NCBI GenBank assembly: GCA_964484515.1
Contig: CAZAGT010000342.1
Location: 1 to 5,472, forward strand
DNA length: 5,472 bases
Direction: 5' to 3'
Origin: CAZAGT01 sp964484515
Lineage (GTDB): Bacteria > Desulfobacterota > DSM-4660 > Desulfatiglandales > HGW-15
The notes beneath the pieces are model-generated. The model made no database searches. It worked only from the letters and a program-made list of their open reading frames with translations, and had not been told where the DNA came from. Every line of letters begins with the position of its first letter. Positions within the stretch are counted from its first letter, which is position 1. A program made the translations under genes and the position numbers. This document shows positions 5,117 to 5,472 of the stretch, one piece after another.

Positions 5117-5472
5117 GGCGAACGGTACCTCTTGCCTTTCCTCAAAGATATCTGCGTCTCAACGCCTAGAGAGGAGATGGGGTTTTGAAACCTACAACCC
5201 GACCGAGCGACAAATCCTGATTAAGGAAAAGAGCTCAATGAGCGTTCAAGTTCAACAAAACCTGAGCTGATCTCAAAAAAGGCTCCTTACAAAAACCTTT
5301 GGTTCAGTAGGTCGGTATCGGTAGCACAATCGATTGAACTTACATCTGGTTTCAATCGAAATCCGGGATTTCCGATTCTGATAATCTGATTGCCGCGAAG
5401 TCCGGTAGGAGGGCTGTGATATCTTTTCTTCGATTCCGGGGCTCCCGGGCTGGTCTTTTCTATGCCTTATCG
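5117..5472. other. Upstream region of the oxidase gene with palindromes, possible promoter/operator zone
   Basis: No confident gene is seen. Palindromes are GCTCA-A-TGAGC at 5233-5243, CAATCGATTG at 5327-5336 and the long one at 5354-5377; GTTCAA is repeated in tandem at 5244-5255. A minus-strand frame is open from the right edge (5470) to TGA at 5273-5275, 65 codons, rich in arginine and without recognisable motifs; it could be the tail of a gene outside the window or chance. On the plus strand TAGGAGG at 5406-5412 precedes a GTG at 5416 that stays open to the edge, but its three-base spacing is short. I cannot place a convincing -35/-10 pair. Confidence 0.45.
5354..5377. promoter_or_regulatory. 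24-base palindrome, candidate operator
   Basis: AATCGAAATCC at 5354-5364 and its inverted copy at 5366-5377 (one extra C at 5372) flank a single central G at 5365. The half-site AATCG recurs in the palindrome CAATCGATTG at 5327-5336, and CGATT occurs again at 5431-5435. It lies about 240 bases upstream of the oxidase ATG, far for a simple repressor site but possible for a regulator of a distant or divergent promoter. The cognate regulator is not in the window. Confidence 0.4.

Noticed and set aside
1..5472. CRISPR array, tRNA, rRNA or transposase gene
   Set aside because: No regularly spaced direct repeats, no tRNA-like cloverleaf or rRNA stretch, and no transposase motif was seen on either strand.

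Overview
The window looks like bacterial chromosome of moderate GC content. It carries four confident protein genes, all on the minus strand, separated by non-coding stretches of about 300-530 bases that hold several inverted repeats. A twin-arginine exported superoxide-reductase-like protein and a five-heme c-type cytochrome point to a Gram-negative respiratory bacterium with a periplasm rich in cytochromes, such as an anaerobic or microaerobic deltaproteobacterial, Nitrospirae-like or NC10-like lineage. That placement is inference from gene content; there is no rRNA or other taxonomic marker here.

Layout, read in the direction of transcription (right to left). From 5472 to 5117 is a leader region with clustered palindromes containing AATCG/CGATT. 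Next is an FMN-dependent alpha-hydroxy-acid oxidase/dehydrogenase (4040-5116), with a hairpin directly after its stop codon. A 294-base gap follows, holding a 95-base imperfect hairpin (3857-3951). Then comes a DMT/EamA-family membrane transporter (2813-3745). A gene-poor stretch (2285-2812) contains a strong 31-base inverted repeat (29/31) around a GC-rich core that can itself fold, plus a further partial copy of the repeat; it looks like a small non-autonomous mobile element or a structured intergenic repeat. Last is a probable two-gene operon: the Tat-exported neelaredoxin/superoxide-reductase-like protein (1838-2284), then 11 bases later the penta-heme cytochrome c with an N-terminal carboxypeptidase-regulatory-like domain (156-1826).

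The most interesting part is that operon. Neelaredoxin-type enzymes reduce superoxide at a His4-Cys iron site and normally take electrons from cytoplasmic rubredoxin. Here the protein has an export signal, keeps all five iron ligands, lacks the Glu-Lys pair usually found before the first ligand histidine, and is paired with an exported multiheme cytochrome. The inference is a periplasmic superoxide-reducing (or other mononuclear-iron) module fed by a dedicated cytochrome. The oxidase and the transporter are separate units; nothing visible ties them to the operon.
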